NCBI RefSeq assembly: GCF_000208745.1
Contig: NC_030852.1
Coordinates: 33,898,159-33,962,158 of the forward strand
DNA length: 64,000 nt
Source: Theobroma cacao
Lineage: Eukaryota; Streptophyta; Magnoliopsida; Malvales; Malvaceae
Direction: 5' to 3'
The notes under the pieces: model-generated
Database searches by the model: none
The model's input: the letters and a program-made list of their open reading frames with translations, nothing else
What the model was told of the DNA's origin: nothing
Made by a program: the position numbers and the translations under genes
Shown: one piece after another, positions 37,783 to 50,274 of the stretch
How the letters are laid out: each line of letters opens with the position of its first letter
How positions within the stretch are numbered: position 1 is the stretch's first letter

Positions 37783-38564
37783 TGTGGGGTTTAGGGTTTA
37801 AGGAGAAGTGGGAAACTTGCCGGGTTGCTTAAGATGGTGTTTTTAAGTTTGCCGACGCACGACGACGTCGTGTTGTCTCCTGTTACATAACTTCAATCCG
37901 TAGAGGTAAATTTCAAACGAATAAGCCATCCATCAGCACCAGCTATTTCTACTATTTTCCAGGTAAAACTACGTCGTTTATACGCATGCACCTTTTACAG
38001 GAGAGCAATCCAAGGATGAAAGATCCTTCACTGCATTTTAACTTGTTATAAATAATTAGAAATTCAAGCATCTGATCTGCTTAAAGTTTTATTAATCAGT
38101 TAATGTTAGAAATCTCTCAAAAAAGTTTAAGATGGATTTTAATTGGAGTGTAAAATAGGCTGCTTATGCACGAATTAAGCATTGTTGAGTTCGGGTCTGG
38201 GCTTTTAAACATCTGGTAAAGGTGGCCCAACAAACCACTTTAAATCCCAACAAATTGGGTTCAATCCGGAATCATTAAATTAATTGTGAAACCTGATAAA
38301 TTACCAGTAGTTTTTTTACCCCTTGCATGAATTTTTACCATTGTGTCAGAACAAACATTTTCACATGATTCAACCTTAGGCTTGTATATAAGCCTAAGCT
38401 GTAAACCTCCAACCCCATCAAATCAGGCTTCTTCATTCCTCCATCAACCTTCAATGAGGTAATAATAACAAGAGAAATCAGTTGAATAACAAAGTGAAGA
38501 ATCCTAAAGGGTGGTAGTTGATTTCACTAACCAAAGAAAGGAACTGAACATGGTCAAACCCTTT
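37783..38564. other. Helicase 5' flank and tetraspanin 3' flank
   Basis: This holds the helicase promoter and 5' leader on the left and the tetraspanin 3' UTR on the right. No other gene is seen. 37850-37872 is locally rich in CG/ACGT (gacgcacgacgacgtcgtg). Confidence 0.5.
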
Positions 38565-41364
38565 TCAAACTTTAGACTGGCTCTGAGCAGCGTTTCGTCT
38601 TGCACAGCATCCCACAAAGTATATAATCGACTGGCATTGTGAAACATAGTATAAGAGTTAGCCTCGACACGATAAGTGATGAAACGAAATTTTGAGACTG
38701 AAATCCATGGAAGGTTTAAGCAGGATAAAAGACTATGACGGTGGTCAGAAATTGGTAAACAGAATCTTACCAAGACAACAAATAGTGCCAAATTAAAGAT
38801 TGCAACAACTCTCCACTCAGTTTTCATGTATTGTGCAACTCCAGCCCTGAAAAGGTGATTGGAGGAAAGCAAATGGCAGTCAGAAATTTATACCGTAAAG
38901 GAAATGGAAGTTAAGGAGCACGGGAAAACCAAAATGCTTACTTGCAAGAGTCACAATTGTAGCACTTCACAGCCCGAGAATTTTTGTAAAGCTTGCAGTC
39001 ATTATTGGAACTAATTGGATGAAAGCTCAAGTCGTAGTGTGAAGCATTGACAACAGGATAACCACATCTGTGAATCAAGTTGAATGTCAAGAAAAGTTAT
39101 TCATAACATGAATAAATGAAGCTGTATAGACCATGATTAAATAGAGGTGCAGCTGCAAAGAGCCAACCCAACCAAAAATCAAAAAGAAAAGACACCTACT
39201 CGGATGGAGGTCGGCAGCAACCAGCTTCAATAGGCGTCAGTTTTGCCATTTTATACTGCTTAAGAGTCTGAAAATCAGAGTTGAACAACATTACTATAGA
39301 TGTCAGAGAAACAAATAGCACTCACGAGTTAAAAGGTAGACCTTGTACTGCTTTGCTAGGTTGTTGCAGTCCTGTGATTTCACAAGACAACTCTTCAAGC
39401 GTTTCCAATTATCGGTATTGTTCAGCTGACAAAATCAAAGACAAATGCTAATCTTGGCTAAACAAAGTGGGGAACTACATTGCCAACAAATTGAAACCCT
39501 CACCTGCTTTAGAAACCATGAACTATAGTCTTTAAGTTGATACTCCTTGTATCTGATAAGAAAAGAAGACAACAGAGACTAGGGTCATACACAGATCTCA
39601 CTAAATTGAATTATGCACATTTATTTGAGACAAGTAGTGCAAAGACCACCCACTGGATAAGTAAAACAGATTGGGCACTACTGCATTTTTGTATGAAGAT
39701 GAAGTAAACCTCGGCACCAAGTGCACGGAGAGAGAGGTGGCTGATTGTTTTTCAGTTTTCTTGGGGTACAAATCACATAAAGACTGGAAGGAAATACTAC
39801 AAAGTGGTACTACCACCCAAAAGAGAAAAGAGAGGCAATGAGAAATTTTTCCATTTAAGTTTACATGTTTCCTTACCTCAAGCCAGATACATTGTGACCA
39901 GATCCATTATTTGTTATAATGAACCTACAAGAAAAGGCATACAATCAATTTGTTTAACTTGAAAGCTCTTATAAAAGTGAGGACACAAAGGGCCTATAAT
40001 GATACACACAAAGAAAGCATGAGAATGTCTTATTAAAACATATAGTGATAAGGTAGCCTTGGAAACTGAAAAGCTACAGAACAGATTGAGACAAAAAAAT
40101 ATAGCGGAAACAGCAGCAACCTAATATGTCCATTTTTTACTTTCATGTGTTGCTCTAGAAGAACGACGTTAAGATAATAGAATCACATAAGTTATACAAG
40201 ACACAAGTACCTATTTCACCAGGAACACCATCTCATAAAACAGAGTCATCCAGTACATCTCCCTACAGACCATACTTTTAGCCGGTTTCATCTAGAATTC
40301 CCATTTAGTTAATAGCACACCAACTTCCATCTAATAGCTACCCTATAAAATATCCTAAGAAAATTTTTGTTTAAATCACAGATAGAAAACTCAATTGCAC
40401 CCTAAACTAGAAATGCCACAAAGATTAAAAGCTCAGCAATCCCACCACTCCCCTTGCCGGTCTTGACTGAATCTGAAAAAGAAGTAAAACTCAGTTAAAA
40501 ATACTTACGCCAACACCGTGAATACCAGGATCGCCACCAGAATGATGCATAACATAATCAAATACTGCAACCCAATGAGTCAAGGGTAGTCCAAACAAAG
40601 AAATTAAAAAAGAACAGAATCAGTAAAAAATCTTGATAACTCAAAATTATGCAAAGGATACAATCCACAATAGTATGGTGTTCTTCTTCACTGCTCCCAA
40701 GAACCCGATTATGGATCTAAATTCAAAGAAAAGAATGGAATTGTGACTTTCTATACCAAATTAGGAGTTAGAGTGATAAAAACTTACATTATAAAAATGA
40801 AGGCACCGAGGCCTAAGACTGGGAGCGTAAGGGATTTTCTACACCCATCATGATGAGTGCTCATCCATACCCCAAAAATTACAACAGCTATAGCTAAAAG
40901 CTGCACAACGAAAAGTATACAAAACAAGCATATGTTAACTTAAACGAGCTAAAATTTGTTCAATTTTTTTCCATTCACTTCTACTAGAACTTGATTGCAG
41001 CAGAACCATTGAAATGAGCAGCAGGTTATGGTAGAACTAGTTTGAAAAACAGTATTTTCTGCAAGTTTTTACAATGAAATAGCCAACCAGGTCAATGTTC
41101 AAGAAAATTCAAGAGAAAGCACCTAAGCAAATTTTAGTATAAAATAACACCATCAATAGAAAACCAACAAATGGGACAAACCCAACAGTAAAAGGAAAAA
41201 TCTTCATTCTAATAATGACCACAAATAATGCTGGCATTGTGACCCATAAAAAAAAAAAACCCATTTGAAATACCACAGTAACATAAAAAGAGCCTTAAAG
41301 AAGAGCATACCATTGTAAGAAAGTTGATCCATCTGATCACAAAATTGCTTGTTCCCATACCCAT
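38565..41364 (-). CDS. TET10: Tetraspanin, TET10-like
   Basis: Eleven small exons from 41364: 41311-41364, 40788-40900, 40662-40716, 40509-40564, 39877-39924, 39504-39552, 39342-39425, 39200-39267, 38942-39067, 38771-38846, 38565-38630. All joins keep frame and give 264 residues. The protein has four membrane segments (about 13-32, 45-65, 74-98, 229-250). Its large extracellular loop carries the plant tetraspanin GCCRPPSECG motif (169-178) and further paired cysteines (CYNCDSCK). The start MGMGTSNFVIRW and the loop resemble Arabidopsis TET10 (At1g63260), which also neighbours RH48. Tetraspanins organise membrane microdomains at the plasma membrane and in vesicles. The last exon gives a short cytosolic tail with CCARR. 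If the final intron is retained, a different, more hydrophobic tail results. Confidence 0.92.
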
Positions 41365-42830
41365 TCTCACTTTCCTTTTTTATCTGTATATAAACTCCAC
41401 AAACAGAAGCAAAGAAAAACCAAAAAAGAAAGAAAGCACTGGTGAAGATGGGTTTCCAAGACTTCTGAGTTTGAAGAATGTTTTTTGGACATATATATAT
41501 ATATAAAGAAAAAGAATAGAACTTTAGAAGTTTCTTGGAGAACTCTGATATTAAAGTGGCACTTGCATTGCAAGGAAAGAGAGAGAGGCAAGGCAAGTAG
41601 AATGAGCTGGTCGGGTTGGGCACAGATGAAATGCTGAGGGCTGCAAGGGATAGGGAGGGGTAGTTTGGTTAATGGACATGCACATGGCTCATGTTTTTCC
41701 AGATAACAGAAAGGAAGGATCGTTTCCCTTAGATCATCAGGATTTTAGGACAATATCCAACAACAAAGTATCTTTAAAGCCTTTTACCAGTCAGATATTA
41801 CAACGTTGACGGTTTTAACTTTTTCCTAAACGTAGATTCTTGCGTGGGACAAGCGTCCACGTATGACTTGTGTCTTTTTGTCAGGTCAATTTTGGTATTT
41901 TACAACCACTCCAAAATTCTGAGCAGTTTTCTAATTTACACTAATTATCTTTTACTTTCAATCATTTTCACCATACTGTACTTGACCCCCCCCCCCCCCA
42001 CCCCCTCCCCCTCTCTCGGCTGCGGTATATCCTGTACCTGTTCTAATCTTATTCTTTAGTATGTATTAAGAAACTCAGCTTAGTAATAGCATGCAATTCT
42101 ATTACAAATTTGATTATGGGATTTTGCCATCATAACGGATAGGAAACAGCAAGGGAGGGGGGGCAGAGACGTGGGTCAAGTGTACTGCCTATGCTTTCAA
42201 TTCATTTTAAGCTGAAACGTAGATTCAAAGGGAAAACTTGCCCATGCTGACTTTATTGCCAGTAGGACAATCCAGCAATGTCTTGAAAGCTTCGTTACTT
42301 GCATTTATCTCATTTCAGAACTAATGGATCTCTCTCACTAGCGTGAAGACAGAACCTACTGGAAAACTTTATTGCAAAAATGTTCTATGAACAAAATCTG
42401 AAGAAACTACCCTAAATCAATTCTAAACCAAGCTAAAATATAAAGATAAAAAAACAAGAAAAGAAAAGGCATAAAACTATATTGAATAAATAGGGGTGGC
42501 TGTTTACAGTGCTATTCTATCAGACATTAATTCGATGTTTATGTAATATGAACCTGGTATAAAAAGATAAGCTTTCGAACAGAAGATACATTGCTTATGT
42601 TTTCCATTGCAGAACGACAGAATGTGCTGATAGTGATACTTGCCATTATAGGGGGGTTAACAAGAAAATCCAAACAATCCACCACCGCCCCAATCCCCGC
42701 ACTTTCTGTTCACTCTCTTATCCTCCAGCCGAAAGTGCCTATTGGGGACAAAGTTGGAGTTCCAGAAAAGGTGGAATGGGATACCAATAGGCTGAATAAG
42801 AAGACAGTGGTAAACCAGAAAGCAAGAACC
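41365..42830. other. Tetraspanin 5' flank and S1-protein 3' flank
   Basis: No gene is supported. It contains the tetraspanin leader with a short (AT)n near 41491-41503, a C-rich tract at about 41985-42011, and the 3' UTR of the S1-domain gene to the right. Open frames on either strand lack family resemblance. Confidence 0.5.
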
Positions 42831-45800
42831 CTATACCACTCTATTTGTGCACGACAGAATTGTAGATTTCATCTCTTCTTTATCCAATGATGCCAGAACA
42901 ATGATCTGCCAAAAAAGAAGATTTATCATCCATATCTCCATTTTTTTTTTTTTCTTTGCAGCATTCAAGACATAATAGTAAGGTTGCACTTATTCAAAAG
43001 AACAACAAAAGCAAGAAGGTTGTATTTAGATAGGAAACAAAAAGACTTTTCACAACAGAGGGTCCTCAAAAGTCTATGCACATTCATGTTCGCGTTTTGT
43101 GAAAATTTTTTACTTATCCTTGTGTCATTGCCTTGTAAAAAATACCAGTGTGACAGATCTACAATCATTGAGTTCAAACATCAAACTTTACCAGTGTTGT
43201 GAAAATAGACCTAACAATGCAAAAGGTGCAAAATCTTTTGAGGTTGAAGAGAGTCAAAATGAAATAAAACCAAACAACAAAACTGTGGTTCAAAACTTTA
43301 AATGTGATGGTATATATTTCTTAAGGGGATGAAGTTTTCAATTGGTAAGATTGAAATCCCCCAATTGAGGGTTATGCTGGATACTTGCCAAAGTACTAGA
43401 TCATGGAAAATTTTACCTCTTGTACTTTGTTTCCAGATCGAGCAAGTAACTTATATTGATTCTCAAACATGGATGCCATATAAACCTGCACCAAGTGGAA
43501 GCAGATAATTCCGTAATGGAGTCTGAAAAAAGAAACTGACCAATTTCTTGAATACCTTGTAAGAAAGGTTTCAAATATCAAGTGCATGAATCCATTCATC
43601 CCTATTATCAATCCAATCTCAACAGATTCCAGGGTTTGAACCAATGGTGGCTTCAATTATGAAGTTGGCAATGAAGCCTAGAATTGAAAGATAGCACAAT
43701 TGTTGGCACCTAAAAGATGACACACTCATGCAGGACAGATGATGCTGATTACAGGATTGGGTTATTTAGGAATTAATTTTGTATTTTTTATGGGTTCAAT
43801 TGTAATCTATGTAAATTTAGGGTATTTTATATTATTTATATTATAGTCTTGATTCTTTACCAAGTGCATTGGGGTAGGGAATACTCTATAAATACCTACA
43901 TAATTTTTCAGCTTCAGTTAGCTTATGATGATGACCGAGTTATTATTCAGAATAGTCTCCATCTCTCTCTTTCTTTCTCCTTCCCCTCTTACCCTCTAAT
44001 TTCGCACTCCATCCATTTTCTCATACCAGTTCTACATTACACAGCTTCTCTACAGAGATCACAAACATTAACCTACTATATAGTTGATATGTTAAAGCTA
44101 TCATACCTGGAATGTTGGAGCTAAACCAGGGCTCAAGAAAAATCGGCCTTTTGAAACTGATTGAACCCCTTCAATCTGTTGCAATTCTTTGATAAGTGAC
44201 TCTACATCAGGCCACTGTCAATATTTAATACCATTGTATGAGGATTAGCCATGCAATACCTAATACTAGGACAAAAAGGATAACATAGAAGATAAGAAGC
44301 ATCTATAACAGGGCATAAACGAAAACCTCAGAGTCCGCTTCCGCTGCTTGTAATCTTCCATCTAAGTTATCACGATCACCAACCACAGAATCCAAGGCCT
44401 CAATCAGTGGATCTGGCTGTCATGGGAAAAGAGAACAAAGAGAATCACCATATAATCAAAAATTCAGAAATTGCCTAAAAAAACTGAGGAAATTTGAAAA
44501 TTGAAAGAACTAGTATTACCGTTATCTCCTTCAATGATAAAAATACACGCTCCAGTGTGAAATCCAATTGGTGAACTTTTGCCTCAACAATCTGAAATCA
44601 TGAAGATAATCTGAAAATTCAAGTGAAGGAATAGAAAGAGTAGGTAGATAGAAGCAGGGCCTAAAAGCAAAGGGCTTCACGGAGTTCAGGCACAGACAAA
44701 GCATTAGATGAAATAACACACACAAATGTCGTGAAGGTCAACAGCTTTTAATCTTGTTAGGTCTTACTTCTTTGTCATTCATTCTTACTGAAAAGAAAAA
44801 GAGATTCTATTTGCTATGTTTTAATCTGCAGTAAACTCAAATACCTGACCAATTTTGAAATAAGATGCAGGATCCAAGGTGGCATCCCACGATACTTCGG
44901 TCTGGTGAATCAGAGCAGGCACGCCTTCAACCTATATTAGTAAGATTAAATCACAATTTGAGTGGAAAAAATACATTAAAGGATCTATAGTCTTAAAGAC
45001 ATGGGTGTTATGGCTTCATGCTAAGAAGCGTAAGTTCATAAGAAAAATAAAAACAAGGCAAGTAGCAAAAATCCACATGACACTGTTGCCAGACTATAAT
45101 TGCTTCGAGTAGTTTCAATTTCTTAAAAGGCGTCTAACCTAGTAGTTGCTAAGATATTGCAACAAGGCTGAGAAACTTGTTGCTGAAAGATCATTTACCT
45201 CCACAAATATACCAAAATAAGTGATTTTCTTGATGCAGCATTTAACAACATCGCCTACACGAAGCTTGGCCTGCAAAAAGAAACAGCATAAGAACTTGAA
45301 ATTTTTTATTTTTGTCAAATGAAGCACAGGATGTTTTTCTTTTGAAAATGTTTGCTCAAATTCTCATTTTTTCAAAAGACAAATTTAAACATTAATTCTG
45401 AAATAGTTATTATTGCTGCAAAGTGCAACAACATTTCAAGTATACAAAAAGGGAGCACAACATTGAAGATGAGACTAAGGAAATATTGAAACACAATGTA
45501 GCAACTCACCATAACATTTCTCTTTTTCTCTACTAACTCTTCCTTTGCTTTTGGCCTCAGAGAAACTATAAGTTTTCTGAACTTTCTGTCAGCCATTAGC
45601 ACATTTACTTTGACTCTCTGCAAGTATTAACCATATCAATATACAAAATGGAAATAGAGAAGATGATTTAGAAAGGAAAATCAATTTCTTCAAACCTGAC
45701 CAACAAATGAGGACAAGAATTTAAGCTTCTCTTGATCATAAATCTTCAAAAGATCTTCCAAATTCATATCAGGTGACAATTTTCCCTCAAATTGTTGGTT

Positions 45801-47885
45801 ATTTTCCATATCTGAGTTTGATACTAGAGAAGAGTTCTTGCTCATTATATCAGAACTTCCAATAACTCCCAAATTCTGTTTATAAGCAGCCAGGTCTAAG
45901 CCCTTCTGTCTCAACCATGACTCAAAAGCTAAGAACTTCCATTTAGCTGCCAAGTTGCGGTAAGGCAAAAATCCAATCAAAGAACCAAAAGATACCTGTA
46001 AAATTGATGCTTCAAAGTCAAAAGTCACAAATAAGAACATGATTGCAAATAAACATGATAAAAGGAAAAGATTAACTCACAACAAAACCTCTCGTGCTAG
46101 AGTTTATTAACTCCACTTCTGCCCTTTCTCCTGTCTTAAGCAGATGTTCTACCCTCGTCCAATCACTATCCTACAATAGCATGAGATACCAAGAATGATC
46201 AGACATTCCTAAAGTCATGCTTTAAAAATGTCCAGTAACGGCTTAAGGGCAAAAAGGACTAGTAAGCTGACCTCCTGAGGTGATATAGAAGGGAGATCAC
46301 CATAATCTTCAGGATTGATGGGAACAGTTTGTGCTCTACTGGAGTTTGATGTTTCTTTCACAGATTGATCTAATCTATAAGAAAGCAATCTGTTAATCGC
46401 AACTCGGTCAACTGAAGAAGAAATGTCTTAATTTTAAGAAAGAATTTGCCACCTTTTTGGCTTCCCTTGAAGTGCAGCTTCGATAGAGGGACCAGTGCTG
46501 GATTCCTCAGTAGATACCCTATTACTTAGCTCAACTGGCTGCATTCCTTGAAAAACCCAGAAAAACATAAATTTTAATACTCCAGATTGAAGGGTTTCTA
46601 AACTTCTTAGATAACGTACAAGGTGGAAACTTGTAAGGTTTTTAAGAGAGAGAGAGAGAGGTGGGGGTTGTTAAAATTGGCCTTAGTTGTGATAAGCCCA
46701 CCACAGCAACACTAGACAAAATGAAGCAAAAATTAAACTAAAAGGAACTTCATGCTATAACATGGTACATTACCACTTATGGAGTCATCCTTTCTCTCAG
46801 GTTTCTTAGGGATTGAGCTATGCCCCGCTTCTAATGATTCTTGAGAAGTATTCTCTGTTGCGTTAGCCAGCATGTTAGCTTCTATCTCCGCTTCCAACCT
46901 TTGCCCTTCAATTTCTAAATCTTCAAATAGCTCTTGCATTTCGCGAATGTTTGTATGGATACTCTGTTCAGACTTTTCTAATATTGTAAAATCACCAATT
47001 CTATCCTCCACTTCTTTCTCTTTCTCCAGCCCAACACTACCTTCAGAGTCTTGTTTCTTATCAAGGCTTGTATCAACACTCATCGGTTCTGGCTTTCTCA
47101 ACAATGTCATTTCACTAAAGTGGTCCTTCGCCTTTTCATTCCTCATTTTCAGTGACAAATTTGGTTTTATCCTAAACCTGGGTAGGTCTTCTACATCATC
47201 TTCATTGATCAAAGTTGGCTTTCTCAAGATAACGTTTGGAACCCTGCCCTTTTTTGCACTATCCACGGTCTTCCCATCTGACAGAGTTGGTCTCTTTATC
47301 TCAGATACAGCTGGATTACCATCAGCTTTAAACTTGATTCCCTTCTTCGGAACAGGACGAACTAAATTTAAGCTATCAGAAGATGAGGTGGGCGATTTCT
47401 TTTCAACATCAAAAGGAACCTCCTCTACTTCAACTATTTTACCCTTGTTCTTATGAAATGCTTTCTCAATTTCAATATAAGATGCTTCGGGGTTTGCTTT
47501 TCGACCCATTATCTGAAAAACCAAATGGAATAAGATTAACAGAAGTTGTAAAGATGCAAATTCTTTTAACTATTAGAAAATGAGTGTTTAAAAAAACACA
47601 AAATTTCGCTAAATTGAGCATAAAATTATAAAGTTAGCAAAAGGGGACCTTGGCAAGGGTGAGTTTGGGGTCTTCACCAAGCAAGCGGCCAAACTTGAGC
47701 TCCATTTGGTCCCATTTGTCAAACTTTGGCTCTTCTTTCGCCGCAAAAATCCTGAAAGAAACCCTTTTCGCCCCTCTTTTCGGTCCTGCTCTTGACGGTG
47801 ATGCAGAAGGAAACAGCAAAAACTTGTTGACAGAGAAGGACGAAGCAGCGGCGGTGGTAGCGGAGGCGCAAGCAAGACCGTTCAT
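42831..47885 (-). CDS. Chloroplast S1-domain RNA-binding protein (SDP-like)
   Basis: Fourteen exons from 47885: 47649-47885, 46774-47512, 46453-46546, 46272-46374, 46081-46170, 45696-45995, 45510-45617, 45199-45270, 44845-44931, 44520-44591, 44327-44416, 44107-44214, 43417-43485, 42831-42905. They give 747 residues. The N-terminus is Ser/Ala-rich with basic residues and no early acids (MNGLACASATTAAASSFSVN), a chloroplast transit peptide. A long charged middle follows. S1-type OB-fold segments come next: LKTGERAEVELI..TRGFVVSFGSLIGFLP and LRVGDVVKCCIKKIT..GIFVEVEGVPALIHQTEVS. Length and layout resemble Arabidopsis At1g12800 (SDP), which acts in plastid rRNA and transcript processing; that identity is from memory. 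Two G-boxes lie upstream. Confidence 0.85.
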
Positions 47886-48964
47886 TCCTAATGCGAAATT
47901 AAAAGCAAACTCATCAGACAGCGTTGAGTAGCATTGAGGAATTGTAGAATTTTGTACTCAGATTGAAAATTGCGCTTTGGTGCTGGACTGCTGGTGGGTA
48001 TAAAACGGCTGCCTGGGACTGGGGAGTGAAGAAGCAGAACATTATCTATCCCTCTGGTAACGCCCACGTGGAACTTTAGTTTGACATCCGCTAAAATTTC
48101 GCCACGTGGAATCATTCTACTAGAGTTTTCTCTTCTATTTTTTCTTTTTTAATGAAAAGAAATTGTTCGTGGTTCGTGACATGTGTGGAGGGAGGCCATG
48201 AGACTCCAATTTATCATCCTTGTGGCCTGAATCCAATGGGGCAATAGGCCGCCATTGGGCTTAAACCAAGGACTCTCTGTTCTTTTCCTTAATCATTCTT
48301 CATGATTAAATTATTTAAATATTTTAAATAAATTTTTATTTTTTTATGTTCAATTCAAAATTCTATATCTTCATTTTAAATTAGATAGATCTTTTTATGA
48401 TTAATTATTTATTAATTATTATTAATTAAAATGATAATTTATTACGTAAACATCACTTTACATAAAAATGACAAATAGCATTGATAAAAGAATAAAATCT
48501 TATTTGAAATTTTTAAAACAATTCAAAAAAATTTTTAAATGTTTTACAGAAAATGTTTTCTCAAAATAAGAGATTTGAAACAAACATTTCAAGCAATGGA
48601 AAAACTGAATTCATCTCATTTCAAACGCAATGCAATACAATGGTGAAAGTCTGAAATCTGAAAGGATTGCCCATCCACGCAAAACCAGCCCTAGGACCCC
48701 CTCAGAGTTTAACAGTTGCCCGCATACAAGGTATACTGCCGCTGCGTGAAAGGAAACAAAAACAACTTTTGGTTTTTCCTTTCATGAGATTTCCAATCAA
48801 TTGGAATGGAAGATGGACCAGCACCCTGGATTTGCTTGCAAGTCGGAGAACAGGGAGACCTTGGGCCACAGGAACTTCTTCATGAGACTAGAGCGAAAAC
48901 AGAACAAGGCCAACACCCAATTCGGATAAAGCCCAATGCCCCTGAAGGTTCAGTGAGTGTTCTA
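47886..48964. other. S1-gene promoter and LIM-gene 3' region
   Basis: Just upstream of the S1 gene are two CACGTG cores at 48065-48070 and 48103-48108, each in CCACGTGG context. 48290-48560 is AT-rich filler. From about 48600 the sequence is less AT-rich and probably forms the 3' UTR of the LIM gene. Confidence 0.5.
48065..48108 (-). promoter_or_regulatory. Paired G-boxes upstream of the chloroplast S1 gene
   Basis: Two palindromic CCACGTGG elements lie 38 bp apart, about 180 and 220 bases before the start codon at 47885. G-boxes of this kind are bound by bZIP and bHLH (PIF, HY5) factors and are common in light-regulated plastid genes. Function here is inferred. Confidence 0.55.
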
Positions 48965-50274
48965 CTATTGGTCTTGTGCAACAGCTTCAGCAGGGTTTTC
49001 TTCTGCTTCTGGTTTTGGCTCATCTCCTGGCTTTGATTCTGATTCAGATTCGGCTTCAGAATTTTGTTCCGATGAAGCTCCTGCTGAATTTTTCTTCAAG
49101 GAAGCTGTCTTCGTAAGATGACTGTAGCTGCCCTTCTCCTTGAACAACTGAGCAAAGTGGTGCTTGCAGTAGAGAATACCATCCAATGCAGCATAGGATG
49201 ATGGGTTGAGGAAGCAACCCCCATGAGAACACCTAAAGCAGGATTTATGGTAGTTTTCGCCCTCCACAGTCACCTGTTATTATTTTTGCTCAACATAATC
49301 AGTTTCTTCATCTTCAATTTTGTCAGATTATTAACATACACACTCTATAACTGATTCTTTCAATCAATGAAAGGCTAGCATGTTCAAGCTTTCAGGAGAA
49401 GAAATAAGAATAAAGGTTACCTAGAGCCTTTCCTTTTTATTTTTCGAGGGGTAAATAAGATTATCTAGACTCAAAATGAGGAATAGAAAGAGCAAGAATC
49501 TAATAGCAGACCTTCTCTAATGGGTATGCGGTTTTGTTACAGACTCCGCATTTATCTTGTGTGCCAGAGAAGAAGGATGCCAGTCTGCTAGGAGCCCTTG
49601 CCTGCCAGTAGAATGAAATGAACATTAAATTATATCAAAATAACCCTGGCATCTACGGGGCAAATAAAATCAACTTTAAAGCAATGGTGGGAAAGAATTT
49701 GTGTACCAGGCCATTTGGCTTATCGGATTTCCCAGCTGAAAAACCACCAAAGAAGCAAAACCTGTTAGCCAAAATGAAAAATGGACAAAACTAATGATGC
49801 TCGATCAGGTGGAGAGAACTGGCTTGGAAAGGAAAGGGATCTCACATTGGAATTTCTTTGTGTAACTGCCGGTCTCCTTGAAGAGTTGCTCAAAATGAGG
49901 CTTGCAATATAGGACTCCTTCCATTGAGCAATAGCTGCTCATCTGTAAAACAAATTGCAACAAGACATTGATTCGTCAATCTCCAATGCCTTATAATTCA
50001 AAGAAAAGCAAACACCCTTCACCCAGATATTTATGGTTAACCTTTTTATTCATCTGATTTCAGTTCCATCAAGCTTTTACTGTCATATTAAAAATTATAT
50101 GAAATTTTAAAATTCTTGCAAAGGGCTTATCATACATACCACCAGAAGTCCATTGCAGTGACTGCATTTGAAGCAGGTCTTATGATAAGAAACTCCATCA
50201 GCTGATAATAAATCGATAAAATGAACAGTCTTATCACAAGTCTTGCATTTCTCAGTTGTCCCACTGAATGCCAT
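48965..50274 (-). CDS. Two-LIM-domain actin-binding protein (PLIM2/WLIM2 family)
   Basis: Five exons from 50274: 50140-50274, 49846-49942, 49707-49735, 49512-49601, 48965-49273. They give 219 residues. LIM1 starts at C10xxC13 with H31xxC34 and C37xxC40, and LIM2 starts at KCGVCNK in the fourth exon and ends within the fifth. Both have the zinc-binding Cys/His set. A short linker (GKSDKPNGL) separates them. The acidic, Glu/Pro-rich C-terminal tail (about 45 residues) is a feature of PLIM2-type members. These proteins bundle actin filaments and some also enter the nucleus. The next gene is a group 1 remorin, the same neighbour as PLIM2 genes have in Arabidopsis, which favours PLIM2. Sequence alone does not exclude WLIM2. 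Confidence 0.92.

Noticed and set aside
46872..47456. A 194-codon open frame on the plus strand
   Set aside because: It is exactly antisense to the large second exon of the chloroplast S1 gene, is Ser/Phe/Leu-rich as expected of a shadow frame, and has no family resemblance.
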